The notes beneath the pieces are model-generated. The model was not told the origin of the DNA. It did no database searches and saw only the letters and a program-made list of their open reading frames with translations. Positions 24,850-36,807 of a stretch of 64,000 nucleotides of DNA are shown here, one piece after another. How positions within the stretch are numbered: position 1 is the first letter of the stretch; each line of letters starts with the position of its first letter. A program made the translations under genes and the position numbers. Source of the stretch: Enoplolaimus lenunculus (lineage: Eukaryota; Nematoda; Enoplea; Enoplida; Thoracostomopsidae); assembly GCA_030248215.1 (NCBI GenBank), contig JASANG010000516.1:152067-216066 (forward strand), written 5' to 3'.

Positions 24850-27600
24850 TACACAAGCATACTATATGTACTAACTATAACAATGGTAGGCGAGAATACT
24901 ATCTGGGATTCACCCTTGCAATAGCTTTGTGTATGTCAGCTTAGCTCAACGAGTGGTGCCATGTTTGGGTTGAAGCATGTTTGTGAGCGGTCACACAATG
25001 CTAATCGAGTTGTGTCAACTCGAGTGAGACAAATTCAAGTCACAGCACAATTGTTGTCATTTTTTACGCAATACAAAAGAAAAAACAGCTCAACGATACC
25101 TTAAATCCTGTCTCGTAAAACAAGACGTTAAGATAAGTGCCGATGATCCTATAAAGTCGTAGTCGAAATTTAGATTTAGCAATATTAAAATAGCTAAAAG
25201 AACAAGAAACTTTCTTAATTGATCATTAGGTTAGCTCATCGCCTGGCCCAGAATGGACTGACCACCTTACCGACAAGAAGGACCTTCTCTAAGTAGGGAC
25301 CGTTATCATTCCGACAACGTATTATTAGTATGACTATACTATCCCGATATCGTAATCCCATTGAACGTCCCTTAAAGATTACCTCGTTATGGACATCCAA
25401 AAGTAGGACATACGGTAGCACTATTAAGCTGTAGCTTAGGCAGACTGATCTGAGATTGCAAAGGTCTCGAGAGTTGAGCAGGTCATTTTGTTCCTGATGT
25501 ATTTTATGACATATACTGGAGATTTCATTCCACTTTTCTACGAAGATGCCTGCAACCACAGGAAATGTTAGGGAAATTGACACACAAGTTTCCATCCGAC
25601 TGACTGCCAACAATTTTACTCCAGTTTGTTCTAGTCATATAAATCCGGTCAACCATGAAACTACTTCGAAAAGTTTCCCGATGTAAGTGAGTCTAATTCG
25701 AAAAAAATACAATTTTCGAGTTTCTAGTCAGACAAATATGGGTCAAGAAGGAATCGTGTGGAATTCTAGTCAAGCGACACTACGATGAAAACAATTCGTA
25801 GAACGCCCTTGAAAGACTTTATTCGAAACGCCATGGTCTAATTAAGCGGAGCACAGAAATTTGTAAATTCCTTCATAGAGGCTGAACTATTGCAAACCCA
25901 AAATGCGTGAGTCGGTCTTAAAAATTGTCAGGAGGGAGATATTGATAACTATAGCCTCTTACGCCTGAGTTGACAACCAATATTGGAATCTTTAAGGTTC
26001 TGGCAGGAATCTCCAATCTGTTCCAAAAGCATACACGGGTAGGAGTGTCGGGGTTCATTCTGCTCGTCCTGGTTCCCCGGATCAGATAAATTGGTTTATT
26101 TTTTGAACCTAAGCTTGCACAGCGGCCTCCGTAAGGTCTGACAGCCAAGGCACAGTCTCAGCCTTCATTAATATAGTCCGTGTGTGTCTCAATTTTAATG
26201 TGTATGCGTATATGTGTGTCCGGTGTCTAATTTCCTAGCCGTGAGTGTTTATTATGCTTTTTTGCAAGTTCACCGACATCCATTTTCAATAGTCTCTGCA
26301 CATGTCCAACCCACCGCATGAATTCTCACAATAATTACAGAAATTGCACAATTTTGAGTATGGATTGCAATCAGAACACTTCTAGTCAGCTGATTTTGCA
26401 ACAGCTCTAGTTACTTTTCGGTGAATAGATACATATATACACATTTATATTATAGTCAATCTAGTCTGATAAACATTTGCACAAAAATTTTTTGTCTGAC
26501 GTTAGGATAAAGGAGCATTAGCGAAATCTGAACAAGATTAGATGCAGAAGCGCCTTGGAATTTTTCCCGCAAACAGCACCTTACTTGCTCCGGCCCATGT
26601 ACAGAACAGGGCCGGATCGTTTTCCAGAGGGGCTGTAATAGAGTCAGTTTAAGTTTTAGACTATTTTTTTGCTTAGGCTTAGGCTTAGGAATAGGCTCAT
26701 CCATACGCTTAGGCTTAGGCTTAGGCTTAGGCTTAGGCTTATTAGGAATATGCTTATACTACTGTTTCGGCCCTGTTCTATACATAGGCCCTTGCTCCGA
26801 TCAAGTCAGTCGTGGTAATTTATACAGTTTGCGGTCAGACTGGTAAAGGGAATCGCAATGAAAGTACCGCCTGGTCACTAAGGATCTCTAACGTTGGATT
26901 TCTAGTCAGGTTAATCCAGGAAGTAATATTACGTTCCTAGTCAGAAAATTACTAACTCAGATTTCTTTTCCTGAACTCGGGCTCAATTGTTAAGGGGATT
27001 CTATCAAGAGTCCTTAAACTGTTCCTACAGCTTCCGCCAAAAAATGGTGTCGGGGTTCATTTTATTCGCCTTGATCCCTTGAATTAAGTAATTCGGTCCA
27101 TTTCGGTAACAATCCCCAACAGCGACTCCTCCGGGATTCGGCCTATACGATGCCGTCTCAGAACCCATTCAGATATTTTCGGTGTGTCTTATCTACGTGT
27201 GACTAAAATTTATATGTGTGTTCAAGGTGTGTCTCGAGTTACATAGTTTCAGTGGTTTCTACGTTCCTTCTGATCAATCTTTCCTCTCCTGCGGTTATTG
27301 CACTGCAGGTGCTCACGAGCTGGAGAAGAATGTAGTGATCTAGTCAATCATTAGATTCAAGAGTTCCTGTAATTTCATTAATATGTGACTACGTGTTGTT
27401 TGTCTGTAATATTTGGAAGGATAACTGGGTATGCTAGTCAGACAGATTAAAATTCTAAAAGTCTAAAAATCTTAAAATTTTTAATGATATTTGCAATCTA
27501 TTCAGTGGGTAACCGTTATATCCTGAATCACACTTCCTATTTTGTTCCTTCCCGATGTACGCATATCACTCTAATTCAGTGACGCGGCCGGTAACGTTTA
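24850..27600. repeat. Gene-poor region with diverged direct repeat
   Basis: GTGTCGGGGTTCATTCTG near 26046 and GTGTCGGGGTTCATTTTA near 27048 begin two diverged copies about 1 kb apart that also share later blocks such as TGTGTGTCTC and TGTGTGTTC. A short motif, TTCTAGTCAG, recurs at least six times between 25.6 and 27.5 kb. No coding sequence is supported. The intact MITE at 26592-26790 interrupts it. Confidence 0.4.
26592..26790. mobile_element. hAT-type MITE carrying a TTAGGC array (intact copy)
   Basis: The termini are inverted: GGCCCATGTACAGAACAGGG on the left and, reverse complemented, GGCCTATGTATAGAACAGGG on the right. It is flanked by a perfect 8-bp duplication CTTGCTCC (26584-26591 and 26791-26798), the size made by hAT transposases. 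The interior has two runs of tandem TTAGGC-type hexamers, five or more in a row in the second, and no coding capacity. Other copies lie at 20.2, 30.65, 32.3, 40.3 and 63.1 kb. Confidence 0.85.
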
Positions 27601-27775
27601 CTATCCCACCCCAATACTTTTATGACAACCGATATCACAAGTAAGATACAAGTACAATATCTAACCTGTAACCTGATCCGGAATCCTTAGAACCGATGCC
27701 TGAATCTGTTTTAATCCAGCCACTGGCTCATAAATACCCAAAACTTTACAATTTTCCAGAAAATCCGTGCAATCG

Positions 27776-27900
27776 TAACGCCGTTAGAATTACACTCCAA
27801 TTTTAGCTAAGTTTCTAAACCGCGCACTCTAACCCCGTTAGAAATGCACCAAAATTCCGACCACTCTAACACCGTTAGATTTGGCCCAATCCGTTGTAGA
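27776..27900. repeat. Short imperfect tandem repeat
   Basis: Three copies of a unit centred on CTCTAAC-x-CCGTTAGAA followed by CACC-AAAATTCCGACC-like sequence. No gene overlaps. Confidence 0.5.
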
Positions 27901-28320
27901 ATAGTAAACCTTAACCCGTTAAATTTACTAGACTACGTTTTGCCAGGTTCCTTACAATCCGCAAGTTCCTCAATAACGCATGACACCAGTATCCAATACA
28001 GGGTAAAAAAGCTTCCTGTGCTTTACCAAGACAACTCTTACGCCCGATTTACTTCACATAATATGCCACGGTGGCGCTGCTTAAACCTAGATCCAATCTC
28101 ATTCTTACTTACCAACACTCCGTCTTCGATCCGACGCGTTACACAAATTCGAAAAGAAAATGAAAATGTTGTAAAATTTTTCTGAAAAATAAACTGACAA
28201 ATCTCCCCAGCTAAGAATGACTTAATGATTCCGGTCCCTGCTACCCCTTGCGTCCCGACCTAATTTGCATACAGACCGACACCCACAATTGGGATATTCA
28301 CCCGTCTTGTACACTCAACC

Positions 28321-28736
28321 TACAACAACAATAATAATAAAACAACAACAACAATATAATGCGCCGTTCACAATAAGAAATTTTGCTTGTTCACAAAAAA
28401 TGTCATAGGGTGGGGTTAACGAGTGGCAAATTTAAAATTTGCCACTCGTTAACCCTACCCTAACACTTTTTTCTGCTAACCCTACCCTAACACGTGTCAC
28501 AGAGCACCTTGTGACACGCGTTAGGGTAGGGTTAATGGAAATTTTACCCTACATATATATTTATATTCAATGCACAGTCTATGTATATGTGTGTGGGTGT
28601 TGACCTTACTTGCATTAACCCTACTCTAATGCAAACACATTTTTGTGGCAATTAAACATTCGTTTTCGCAAAATTCGCTGTTCGCGTTGCAGTTTAATAA
28701 TGTTAATATTGTAATGTTATTGTTGTTGTTGTTGTA
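28321..28736. mobile_element. Foldback element with TAACCCTACCCTAAC palindromes
   Basis: Outer inverted repeats of about 60 bp begin with CAACAA runs and end at GAATTTTGC/GAAATTTTGC. Inside are a perfect palindrome with 21-bp arms and a 1-bp centre (28413-28455, arms starting GGGTTAACGAGTGGC) and a second palindrome with 25-bp arms and an 8-bp loop (28477-28534, one mismatch) whose arms contain TAACCCTACCCTAAC. No coding capacity. The class is undetermined. Confidence 0.75.
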
Positions 28737-28739
28737 TAT

Positions 28740-29440
28740 ACTTTAACCTGTAACAAAGACCCCTAATAGAACGACTACGGACATGACTGAGGTTTTCTTC
28801 GGACTGCTTTTTTAGTCTTGTTTACGGACTTAGGTTTACATACGGACTTTACTGTTTACGACCCTGTTCTTTACTACGGCATTCAATGTTATAGTTCTTG
28901 TACCATGGTGCAATTGGAATTCGCATTCTGATTACAATTCCGATATAAAACGAGTTATTTTAGTTTTAGGGACATTCTAAATCAATATTATAGTTTGTTA
29001 ATACAAATTATCCACATAGTCTCAAATTTTGTAGTTCCGATTCCGACTATGATTCCGATTCCAGTATACATTTGCTGTTCCGATTCCGGTATAGTCCAGT
29101 TCCGCTTTGCACTCTGTCTTGTACACTCCGCCACGCTATGGCTATTGGACACTTTCTATCCACATTTCCTTGAATACCGAAATTTTCTGGGGTTGTTTAT
29201 CCTCCGTTTATATGCAAGCCGGCTTTTCAGCATCTTTGCGCTTTACTGTGGTATCTATATTATATATGCAAATGAGACGAATGTTTGCTATCCGGGTTAA
29301 TTTTTATTGCGAAATGTAGATTTTATGATATTTTGCATACGGTTTAATACAGTTTTACATTTACGTGCAACAACTTTTGTATACTCTTTCAAACAGGCTC
29401 AGGTTCAAGCCTTAGCCTGAGCCTGAGCCTACGCCTAAGA
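28740..29440. other. Non-coding stretch with GATTCCG repeats
   Basis: Irregular GATTCCGA/GTTCCGATTCCGG repeats occur at about 28.93-29.10 kb. No gene is supported. Confidence 0.4.
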
Positions 29441-29442
29441 CT

Positions 29443-30030
29443 AACGTAAGGATGAGCCTATTCATAAGCCTAAGCCTAAGCCTAAGCAAAAAAGGTAGTC
29501 TAAAAATTTAAACTGAATCTATTACAGCCCCTCCGGAAAACGATCCGGACGGCCCTTTTTATACATTGGCCGCTTAGATCTTCTAAGACTATGCGTAAGG
29601 ATGAGCCTATTCATAAGCCTAAGCCTAAGCCTAAGCAAAAAAGGTAGTCTAAAAGCTTAAACTGAATCTATTACAGCCCCTCCGGAAGACGATCCGGACG
29701 GCCCTTTTTATACATTGGCCGCTTAGATCTTCTAAGACTAAGCGTAAGGATGAGCCTATTTATAAGCCTAAGCCTAAGCCTAAGCAAAAAAGGTAGTCTA
29801 AAAGCTTAAACTGAATCTATTACAGCCCCCCTGGAAAACGATCCGGACGGCCCTTTTTATACATTGGCCGCTTAGATCTTCTAAGACTAAGCGTAAGGAT
29901 GAGCCTATTCATAAGCCTAAGCCTACGCCTAAGGAAAAAAGGTAGTCTAAAAGCTTAAACTGAATATATTACAGCCCCTCCGGAAAACGATCCGGACGGC
30001 CCTTTTTATACATTGGCCGCTTAGATCTTA
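29443..30030. repeat. Tandem array, about 149-bp unit, four copies
   Basis: GCGTAAGGATGAGCCTATT recurs at about 29443, 29593, 29742 and 29891. Each unit contains CCTAAGC hexamers, the TAGTCTAAAAGCTTAAACTG block and GATCCGGACGGCCC-x-TTTATACATTGGCC, that is, the interior plus one terminus of the hAT MITE. The array therefore grew from a MITE fragment by tandem duplication; units are nearly identical. Confidence 0.85.
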
Positions 30031-30039
30031 CACGTTTGT

Positions 30040-30650
30040 AAGTAAAGCGTTAGTATTACTTAAGCATACGTTTGTATGTGACAGTGTACGAAAGCATGTG
30101 GAATTAAACGCTATTTGTGGTTTCTGGCAGCAAAAGTGTATATCTACAAAATATTTTAAGCTGTGCTGTTTACATTGTTTTTGTGCTTTACGCTTTCCAA
30201 CAATCAAAGTTATTGCTCAAAATGGATGAAGGGCATGTGCTTGCTGCGTACAGGGTATAAATTGTAACTTCCCATCTTTCATTTTGGTGCATTGTTAATC
30301 CAGCGAAAACTGTTATTTTCTATACACAACTCTCATTAAGGGGTATTTTACATATGTCTGAGATTATTTCAGGCGATCTAAGTTATATAACGAAACAATT
30401 TCAGTTTGCGCCATTTAACAGAATCACACTGTTTTTTGTTGTTTACGAGCTTTATAATCAATGGTATTGTAAGAAAACGGATAAAGTAATGTATTTGCAT
30501 AGACGGCAATTAGTAACTTTCCACTTTTCATATTAGTGCGCTGTATATTGCAGCAAAACATTTTCTAATATATACCTACTTGTCAATATGAGCGACTGTT
30601 TAGGTTTTGCAGCATTTATGCACTTTTTCTCGCATTTAAAATTAAGGCGT
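30040..30650. other. Non-coding stretch
   Basis: No gene or element was recognised. Confidence 0.3.
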
Positions 30651-30652
30651 AT

Positions 30653-30807
30653 GGCCGATGTATAGAACAGAGCCGAAACAGTAGTATAAAACGTAGGTCT
30701 AAGCCTAACATTAAACCTAACCGTTTTTATAAGCGTATACCTTTGCTTAAGCTTTACTGTAATGCAGTCCCGCGGAAAAACGTTCCGCCCTTGATCTAGC
30801 GTGGGTC
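30653..30807. mobile_element. hAT-type MITE with TTAGGC interior, degraded copy
   Basis: Left end GGCCGATGTATAGAACAGAG and right end CGTTCCGCCCTTGATCT match the family; the interior has a few CCTAA-type hexamers. No target duplication is left. Confidence 0.65.
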
Positions 30808-31032
30808 AGACTTTACGTCTAGTTTTAAGCTTTAAGCTTAAGATAAGTCTTCCAAACGTAAAGCCTGTAAATAGAATTTATAGGAGCCAGATTTTGTGTG
30901 ATGCTCTCATAAGCCGTGCGAAGTGCTAATCTTAGTGTGCTTTTAAAGCATAAGACCCATGAGCAATTGTAGGCATAGCTTTCAGGTGTTCAAAGTTGCA
31001 GTAAACTTATCAGAATTAGATGAACATTTCAG

Positions 31033-31706
31033 GTTCGCAAGACCTCTCTTCGTTAATAAACAATCCGTCGGCTGTTAGTCAGGGCTACGACCGAAACTTG
31101 TCAGTTGGTTCGATTCGGTCAAGTGAAACCACAACACCTAAGACTACTGCTTTTAATCAGACGGACCAAAAGAATTGTGCTACTAGTTGTACGTCTGTTT
31201 TGTCAGGCCATAACCTAGTCCCTCCGGACTACAGTGGCAGACAACATAATTCGCGTCAGTTGGAAATTGATTCGCTAGCCGGTAAAACTTTTAATTCATA
31301 TGCTCCGCCGCGCCTGTCACGAAGCTACAGTGTTTGTGGACCTGTAGTATTCCCATCTCGTACGTCTCAACCGGAAACTCGCTCAAACAGGTCTAATTTC
31401 TTTCAAAATGTGCTATGCAACACATCTGATGCTGATCCGTCCCGTTTTCACTCTTCAAAACATACCCCTCTATCGGGTACAAACACCGTTCCAACGGAAA
31501 AGACACCACCTGATGCAATCCAGAAACGCTATTCTGAAAAGCATTTTGTCCGTACTCCAACATTTGTTAATGATTCAAAAATCAGTCGCAGTGGTACTAT
31601 ATCATCAACTAATGCGTCATCCACTTTTAGTTGCGCCCAGCATGTGGAAAATGGAAACGTCAATTTTCCATTACTGTTTTCAAAAACATGGGCAGTGGGA
31701 AATTGA
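31033..31706 (+). CDS. X1: Ser/Thr-rich disordered protein exon
   Basis: An ACATTTCAG acceptor opens a phase-1 exon of over 220 codons ending at a stop. An ATG at 31020 is also in frame, so it could be a single-exon gene, but the acceptor fits the phase-1 pattern of the downstream cluster. The peptide is low-complexity, Ser/Thr/Asn-rich, with repeated SP/TP-type sites (TTPKTTAF, KHTPLSGT, EKTPPDA, VRTPTF). No domain is recognised. A regulatory or chromatin-related role is only suggested by its neighbours. The last 15 codons lie in a hairpin repeat (31661-31705), so the true 3' end may be earlier. Confidence 0.5.
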
Positions 31707-31839
31707 GTTTGTCAAAACTCGTCAACCGGTCAATTGATCCGTTTTTAAAACAGTATAAGGAAATTGAAATAACAAATTGTAAAATTTGCAATTTCAATTT
31801 ACCACTACTAGTTTTGAAAAAGAGGGCAGTGGTAAATTG
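31661..31839. repeat. Pair of similar 45-nt hairpins
   Basis: At 31661-31705 and 31795-31839 the same imperfect hairpin occurs: CAATTT-x-CCA-x-TACT on one side and GGGCAGTGG-x-AAATTG on the other around an A/T-rich loop. Further GTGGTAAATT pieces follow to about 31.95 kb. It could be the ends of a small foldback MITE that joined the 3' end of the X1 exon. Confidence 0.5.
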
Positions 31840-32267
31840 AAACTTTTTTAAAACAAGATTGGTAAACTGATAAGCAAAATTTCGTTCTGTAAGGGAAATT
31901 GAAAAGCGTCAAAAACCGTAGTGGTAAATTTCCAAATCGGAAATGTTTATTACCACGCGGCTGTAACCTAGACGTTTTATTTCGAACATTAATTTAAAGT
32001 TTCATTCAGTTCCTTCATTTAAAGTAAGCTTGGTGTTGCTGCTTTCTCAGGTTTTGCAATCTTAGTTTTTATTTAGCATGGTACTATTTCAAACAGGGAA
32101 TTGTGTATAAATCGATGTTAACGGAAGATGATAAGAAGGGTAGAGAGAGGAACGATAAAAATATTTTGACGATACCGATAGCGTTGTAGATTCTTATTTC
32201 AAATTTTGCCGAAACCCAACGTGTCGCAGCACAGATCCTTGACGTGGTCCCGATACCGGCCAATGTT

Positions 32268-32440
32268 ACTTTTAAGGCCGTAACAGTAGATTAAGTGTAT
32301 TCCTAAGCCTATTCCTAAGCCTATGCCTAAGCGTTACAAAAGCGCATTCCTAAGCCTAAGCCTAAATAATAATGTCTAGAATGTAAGCCTACGCTTTTAC
32401 AACACACCAAAAACGGGACGGCACTAAAAGTAACATGGCA
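32268..32440. mobile_element. hAT-type MITE with TTAGGC interior, divergent subfamily
   Basis: Inverted termini GGCCAATGTTACTTTTAAGG and, reverse complemented, TGCCATGTTACTTTTAGTGC, flanked by CCGATACC (32260-32267) and TCGATACC (32441-32448), a 7-of-8 match. The interior has CCTAAGC hexamers. The AGAACAG block of other copies is replaced by TTACTTTT. Confidence 0.7.
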
Positions 32441-32619
32441 TCGATACCTATTACGATAATAAATTTTGTTTTCTGCTTTTGTTTTACTTTTATATCTGAG
32501 AGTTTTATACACTCATTCACAGGTACGGTTTTTAAAGTATACTTTCAGCAAAACTGTCTGTTTGAAACCCTACCGTTGTCAACAATTTAATTCGCTATTT
32601 TTCGCGCAAGGTTGTATTT

Positions 32620-35600
32620 ATGAGTAATCACAACAAAGATCCAACATTACTGCAAAACTGCCCAACGAGCAAATGTATGGACTGTCCAACATTAGATGCG
32701 GATAAGATGCAATTGCACGGTAGGGTTCTTTAATTAATATAAATAGGTGAGTAAAAAAAGGGAAATCTTTTAATTAAGAAAAAGTATATTGCAATACTTT
32801 TACAAATGCATTCCAGTGGTTTTCTAAACGTACATCTGTAATTTTCATTATACATCGCAGAGTTCTGTACAGAACCAAACTTCCAAAACAAACTGAACAG
32901 AAACACAAGGACTAGTGTATAGCCACATCAACGTGCCAGCATCACACATCGTATCCTAAAACTGCAGGTCCATACTCTCAAACCATCACAGTTCAGTGAT
33001 TTAAAAGTTGTAACTCCAACTGGTGGTCGTTGTTGTAGCAGTTTAGAACCGGAGGTCGGCCTCTCCCTCCAGCAGAAAATGAACCTCAGGCTACTGCAAA
33101 ATTTGTTAATCCCCGGCTCCGGTTCTGGCTCCACCGTTCAGTGATTTAAAAGTTGTATCTCCAACTGGTGGTCGTTGTTGTAGCAGTTTAGAACCGGAGG
33201 TCGGCCTCTCGCTCCAGCAGAAAATGAACCTCAGGCTACTGCAAAATTTGTTAATCCCCGGCTCCGGTTCTGGCTCCGGTATTTTTCGCTTCCGGTTGCA
33301 ATAAGGGATAGTTTTAGAAATTGACATGAATTATTTATGTCAACGAATGGATCATCTCATTATCGGTCTTGGTAACATGAAGAGTTGCACTCGCCTCCAG
33401 AAAAACGGCTTCGTGGATCATATGACGTTGTATCTACACCTTGTCGATACAGTTACATAGATTGTGGCAAACTAACTGTTTGGCCGGACCTGCCACCGCA
33501 AGCGCAAAGTAGTTAAGTTTTAATAATACATACAAAGCGCGAGGACGGTTTTTAAACATGCAAAGCAGAAATATGTCCATAACAGTGGCAGCTCAAGAAA
33601 CTCTGAGTCGTTGGGTTTTTCACAAAAATTTAATCCCGCAGGCAAACAAAGCAATGAATAATAACTAACAAAAATGCTGACCAAGAATTATAGCATTTTC
33701 CCTATAATACAACCCGTTCTAAATGATTTCTATGTACCACATCGTCTGGTGGCAAGAATCATAGCCGAACCAAACGGCTGAATGTTTACCTAAACCTAAC
33801 ACTAAGCCTGAGGCGAAACCTATATTATATTAAATACAGTCATTTGTTGAGAAATCAGGATGGGGTAGAAATAGATTAGTCGTGTTACCAGGTGGCGCAC
33901 ATGAGCAGTTTTATTCAAGCTATAGTCGTATGCAAAAAACGGTCAAACGCAAATCCCGACGCACGTCTGTAAAACGTATACCTTCAAATTGTGAAAACAA
34001 CTCACCAGTGGCTAACGGTAAAGTTTTCATTTCATTTTGATACTCTGTTTGTATAGGTGCGTAGTCAGCTCTGCAAGCTTGGCAATGCCCTAATATTTGA
34101 GGTTGCAGACATGAGTTATATTTATACTGTTCGATGCTATTTCCACCGATTTTATGTTTTTACTATCCCCCAGAAACTTCTGGATACCCCGCCGTATTCC
34201 TTTTCCGTTTACACAAGTATTAAGTTGCAGATTTGCGTACTGATATTTATCATCCACTAAGTTTTTGTCTGTACACTTATTAAGTTGCAGGTTTCGTACT
34301 GAAGTATTCTCTTTTGTTTGTACACATATTGTGCAGGTTCCGTACTGTAAGTCGGCACGTAATATTCACATTTGCGGATCCAGGCTTCACCATAAAATTG
34401 TAAGATAGCTCACGTTTAAACCGGTTCGCCAAATCTAGATCCCTCATGACTTATTGAACCAAATCCAGGCCTGGACCCAACTGCTGAGCCCCAAAATTAT
34501 GGATCCGCAACTGAATATGAAGATTTATTTTAGAACTTATTTTTATTGCCTCTTGGCTTTTCGTTTGTTTTGCTCTCGGAGATTAAGTGAACCCAGGGGT
34601 GTAACTTTCCACCCGACCGACCAAATTTTAGTACTGCTGATTAATTATCACTACAATGGCGGTTTATTTTTCGCTCTTTTGACATGCGAGATATCATTCA
34701 TCGTATATTGCGAGCCATAATCAAAATTTTTGGGATCGGCTAGTAACTATCTACTGTTCTGTGTTAATTTTGCATACTGTGTTAAGCGTAGCCAGTACTA
34801 TATCATTCCGGTTTAAAGATAACATTTTTGTGTCTACCCACTGCACCGCGTTTTCTATGCGGAAGTTTTAGTACTATCAACGCCGCGATCGATTTTGAAA
34901 CCGAAAAAACGGTTAAATTCAAGCTGTGAAAAAAACTCGCCTTTGATTGCTACAGAAGGTATTTTTACAGTGTAAATGTTCATAGGAATATTTTTCCCGA
35001 GTTTACCGTAGCTGAATTTCATAACGAGCAGACTCGTCGTACGCTATTATAAACGGATGTCGAAATGTTTCTCCGTAGGGCTAGGCTTAAGCTTTATAAC
35101 TCTCTTGCCGTTTTGTTGTAAACAGGGTTCAAATATAGAACTTAAATTCATCTATCTATAAATTTTTAGCATTTGGTACTCCTAAAAGCGCATCACGTAA
35201 CAAATCTGTGAAACGAGCTTTATTGAATCGCAGCCCGGTCCCGTTTTCGGCAGGCACAAAAGGTAACTAAATGCAACAATTCACAATGGTTTTAGTATTA
35301 GATTTCGTTTTCTCAAAACTGGAAATTTAAGTTTTGATTCAATACCAAAACTTCGTCTGAGCCAGAATTCTTGCTTTGCGCGTGAGGTCTTTTCGCTGCC
35401 TTACCCGTGTTTTGACCCCCGATTAGCCAGGTTTTTGTCATTTGCGTATTCGATTTATATGGTGTCCGCCAAGTTCAAGCCATGCATAGAGTTTCAAACA
35501 CAATAGTGTGACTAGCTTATTACCTTTCCGTGTTTTTTAATGGCTGCAAACACCACACAGACCTTAAGAAGACACCGGGTTGCTGTCAACAATTTTTTTC

Positions 35601-36721
35601 GCTCGCTAAACACGCTGGATACAATTTGACTTAACATATAGTTTTGGTTCAAACACCGAGAAATTCTAGATCTACCTCTACCTTGGGGACCATACCTTGG
35701 AGTTTAAGGGTGAGCCCCACACCCCTACCTGTTCGGCACCGGATAAGCGGCAACAATTGAACAGGAAACGTATCCCAAAATCTGTACGTCGGTTTTGAAA
35801 TTTGAATTATACCAGATCGTTTTTAGATAACATTTTTATATTATTAACATTGTTCTAATTCTGTAACAGCAATTTTTCAGCTAATATTAACTGCGATAGT
35901 AACACGGCAAGCATGAAAAAGTTACATGTTCCGGAACACGCAAGTAAGTGTTTGAAAAATTTTAAGTTTGAACAACATCAATTTAGACAAAACTGAAAGT
36001 GAGGTTCTCTAGAACCTGCGTTTGAGATAACTTCTCGGTAGTCATGTCTGGATCACGCTATTTTTCATCATAGATATGTTGCAGTTCTACTATTTGAAAT
36101 AAAAATGACGAAGTTTATTACAGATTGTTAAAATTAGGGGCTTCAGCGATTTTCTAAATTTCGAATACCCAGTGAATATTTGATTGCCTCAATTGTATTG
36201 TTGGAAAACTCGTTGAAATTTTTGTATTCAATACCGTTTCTATTTAAGTTATTTTGTTGTACACCTTGAAACTACACTGTGCTATATATTTCAGTGTCAA
36301 ATCTTCGGCAAATAGTTAGAGCGGTATCCACAGGAAATGTCGTATACAGTGCGAAAAGTAATAGGCATGATTTAATATAACCCATGTCGCTTTTGCGTAT
36401 CTGAATTCGTGTGATTTGAAATCAGCTATTTTCATCCCACTTGTTTGCAGACGATTTTTTAAGTGAATTGAATTGCTGACTTCTTTGACATATCGTGGAG
36501 TTTAAGCGGAGAGGTTTCGAAATTGTGCGCTGTGCGGAAAAGTGACACTTTTATATCTTTAGCAAGCTTGACAGAAAATATTGTCAACCAACAATCTAAC
36601 TGGAAATTGTGTTTTAGGTCTATCCAAGCTGGAGGTTCTGAAAATTAATGGCAGCGAAAACACACCGGAACTTGAAAAACGGGTGACAGAGAAACGCACA
36701 CCGCGAGCAAAAAAACACTGA
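32620..36721 (+). CDS. X2: seven-exon basic SP/TP-rich protein, SET-less cluster member
   Basis: Seven exons join in frame: 32620-32719, 33859-34017, 34872-34958, 35170-35262, 35881-35943, 36295-36357 and 36618-36721 (669 bases, 222 residues, stop TGA). All six introns are phase 1 and have GT/AG ends, several with strong TTTTCAG or TTTTTAG acceptors and GTAAG donors; this regularity is the main support. The protein starts MSNHNKDPTLL, is very basic and has no folded domain. It carries SP/TP sites next to Lys/Arg (NNSPVAN, LSTPRSILKPKKR, FGTPKSASRNK, KRTPRAKK). Exons 2 and 3 both encode a variant of KR-[IL]-x-S-x-CE-x-NSP, suggesting exon duplication. Such motifs suit CDK control or chromatin binding, but function is inferred. 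Intron 1 contains the 145-bp tandem duplication. Confidence 0.65.
32991..33280. repeat. Tandem duplication, 145-bp unit
   Basis: GTTCAGTGATTTAAAAGTTG begins at 32991 and at 33136. The two units are almost identical and end in GGCTCCGGTTCTGGCTCC-like repeats. Lies in the first intron proposed for X2. Confidence 0.85.
34215..34350. repeat. Imperfect tandem repeat, about 65-bp unit
   Basis: Three units of TACAC-AAGTATTAAGTTGCAG followed by GTACTG, in an intron of X2. Confidence 0.5.
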
Positions 36722-36807
36722 AGGCAAAAAGTAAGCTAATAGCCAAAACCAGAAAGTAAGGATATTAGATTCTATGTTGGATCGACAAAGAACCCTATAC
36801 TAGCACG

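Noticed and set aside
26640-26760. TTAGGC runs as an internal nematode-type telomere
   Set aside because: The runs lie within a MITE with inverted ends and an 8-bp target duplication, and recur in other copies of the same family.
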